A stretch of DNA of 64,000 bases from Pseudomonas veronii (GTDB taxonomy: Bacteria > Pseudomonadota > Gammaproteobacteria > Pseudomonadales > Pseudomonadaceae). This document shows positions 63,054 through 64,000 of the stretch, in pieces. The stretch spans positions 62,001 through 126,000 of the forward strand of contig NZ_JYLL01000016.1 in the NCBI RefSeq assembly GCF_001439695.1. Direction: 5' to 3'. A program made the translations under genes and the position numbers. Under the pieces are notes generated by a model that worked only from the letters and a program-made list of their open reading frames with translations, was not told where the DNA came from and did no database searches. How positions within the stretch are numbered: the stretch's first letter is position 1; the number at the start of each line of letters is the position of its first letter.

Positions 63054-64000
63054 CTAATTCAGGGCTTCTTCCACTAGCTCGATCCAATGCCGCACCGGAG
63101 TGCGGCCAGCGCTCTCGAGATGTGTCTGACAGCCGATATTAGCGGTGACGATCACCTCAGGATTGCCGCTTTCGAGGGCATTCATTTTGTTGTCGCGCAA
63201 TTGGCGGGATAGTTGCGGTTGGGTTATTGAATAGGTGCCCGCTGAGCCGCAACACAGATGACCATCCGGAACGTCAGTGAGGCTGAAGCCCAAACGTCTA
63301 AGCACGGATTCGACCGAGCCAGCGAGTTTCTGAGCGTGCTGCAAGGTGCAAGGACAGTGGAACGCTAAGCGTTTATCGCCATTGATATGGAGATCCTCTA
63401 ATGGTTCTTCGCCCAGTACTTCCACAAGATCCTTAGCTAACGCACTTACACGTTCAGCCTTGTCTGCGTAGAGAGAATCATTTTCTAGAAGATGACCATA
63501 ATCTTTAACGAAGGCACCACAACCGCTAGCGGTCTGTACTATCGCTTCTGCTCCCGCCTCAATCGCCGGCCACCAGGCATCGATGTTTTGCCGTGCACGT
63601 GAAAGGCCTTTTTCTTGGGCGTTCAGGTGATAATCAACCGCACCGCAACAGCCTGCCTCTCTAATCGGTGAGACGCTAATACCGAGGCGATCTAATACTC
63701 GCGCAGTGGCAGCATTGGTATTCGGAGATAGGGTTGGTTGCACACAACCTTCAAGCATTAATACCTGTCGCGCGTGGCGAGGTACTGGGCGAGGCTTTAC
63801 CGCAGAGGCTTGGCGTGGCAGCTTGGCTTTCAAAGCCTCGGGTAAGAATGGACGGAAGATCTGACCAGCCTGTGTTAAAGCCTTGAACAGCGCTGGGCGT
63901 GGTAGCACGGCGCGCAGACTTTCGCGAAGCATCCGTTGGCCGAGGGGGCGTGGTACTTGTGCATCAACCACTGCGCGACCGATATCCAGCAGGTTGTGAT
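63054..64000 (-). CDS. glcF: Glycolate oxidase iron-sulfur subunit GlcF (partial)
   Basis: C-terminal ~315 residues; the gene continues past the right edge, since the frame is open to base 64,000 (NLLDIGRAVVDAQ). Two CCG-type cysteine domains are visible: LEGCVQPTL with REAGCCGAVDYHL, and FHCPCTLQHAQKLAG with DGHLCCGSAGTYS, typical of heterodisulfide-reductase-like GlcF. It pairs with GlcD and GlcE to oxidise glycolate to glyoxylate at the membrane. The operon's first genes are outside the window. Confidence 0.95.
   Translation of the reverse strand, partial: HNLLDIGRAVVDAQVPRPLGQRMLRESLRAVLPRPALFKALTQAGQIFRPFLPEALKAKLPRQASAVKPRPVPRHARQVLMLEGCVQPTLSPNTNAATARVLDRLGISVSPIREAGCCGAVDYHLNAQEKGLSRARQNIDAWWPAIEAGAEAIVQTASGCGAFVKDYGHLLENDSLYADKAERVSALAKDLVEVLGEEPLEDLHINGDKRLAFHCPCTLQHAQKLAGSVESVLRRLGFSLTDVPDGHLCCGSAGTYSITQPQLSRQLRDNKMNALESGNPEVIVTANIGCQTHLESAGRTPVRHWIELVEEALN

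Overview
The window reads as a chromosome segment of a fluorescent-group Pseudomonas carrying a large mosaic integrated element. The left part (about 1-24,400) has high-GC genes in an order familiar from Pseudomonas: the end of ampE, a chemotaxis transducer, tatD, the fructose PTS regulon (fruR, fruBKA), a Tat-exported PhoD phosphatase, an iron-uptake block (flavoprotein reductase, TonB-dependent receptor, PiuC hydroxylase, Sel1 protein), speC and an OpuC-type osmoprotectant ABC transporter. Three REPIN-like elements (about 10.46, 12.23 and 20.50 kb) punctuate this part. I saw none further right.

At 24,389 the first 21 codons of prfC (release factor 3) are intact and then the reading frame stops. 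A tyrosine integrase gene follows. This is the insertion site used by SXT/R391-type elements, and the rest of prfC is not in the window, so foreign DNA probably runs from about 24.45 kb past the right edge. Mean base composition drops and many genes here are AT-rich.

The element appears to be built from nested modules. (i) 24.6-31 kb: integrase, an unknown membrane-anchored protein, a BP74-like protein, a large lipoprotein and a secreted trypsin-like protease, and an AlpA-type regulator. (ii) 31.2-36.4 kb: a second integrase, a Cys-His-Asp (transglutaminase-like) protein divergent from a radical SAM/SPASM protein with a Cys-Gly-Pro-rich tail, and a Fic protein behind two palindromic operators. 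Two diverged att-like sites follow the radical SAM gene and the Fic gene, and the second is fused to the 3' end of a tRNA-Gly(CCC). (iii) 36.7-41.1 kb: a SIR2-HerA defence pair with an adjacent YaaC-like gene. (iv) 41.2-54.8 kb: a plasmid/ICE-like backbone (MvaT-family silencer, ArdA antirestriction protein, serine recombinase, TerY-C/DnaJ/membrane operon, VirD4-type coupling protein) with AT-rich cargo inserted: a metallophosphoesterase plus 40-residue-repeat protein, an ankyrin pair and a DMT transporter. (v) 55.0-56.5 kb: a large AT-rich protein with a HEPN-like motif.

The right end (57-64 kb) is a minus-strand metabolic block, glcF-glcG-glcB-glcA plus a malic enzyme. It should turn glycolate into glyoxylate, then malate, then pyruvate, and its composition is atypical for the left-hand chromosome.

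Most promising for new biology: the radical SAM/Cys-His-Asp locus, the SIR2-HerA-YaaC locus with its duplicated flanking remnant, the serial att-site architecture, and the metallophosphoesterase with its tandem-repeat partner. Two genes (the osmoprotectant binding protein and a backbone gene at 48.1 kb) carry single-base frameshifts that are either real inactivations or sequencing errors.
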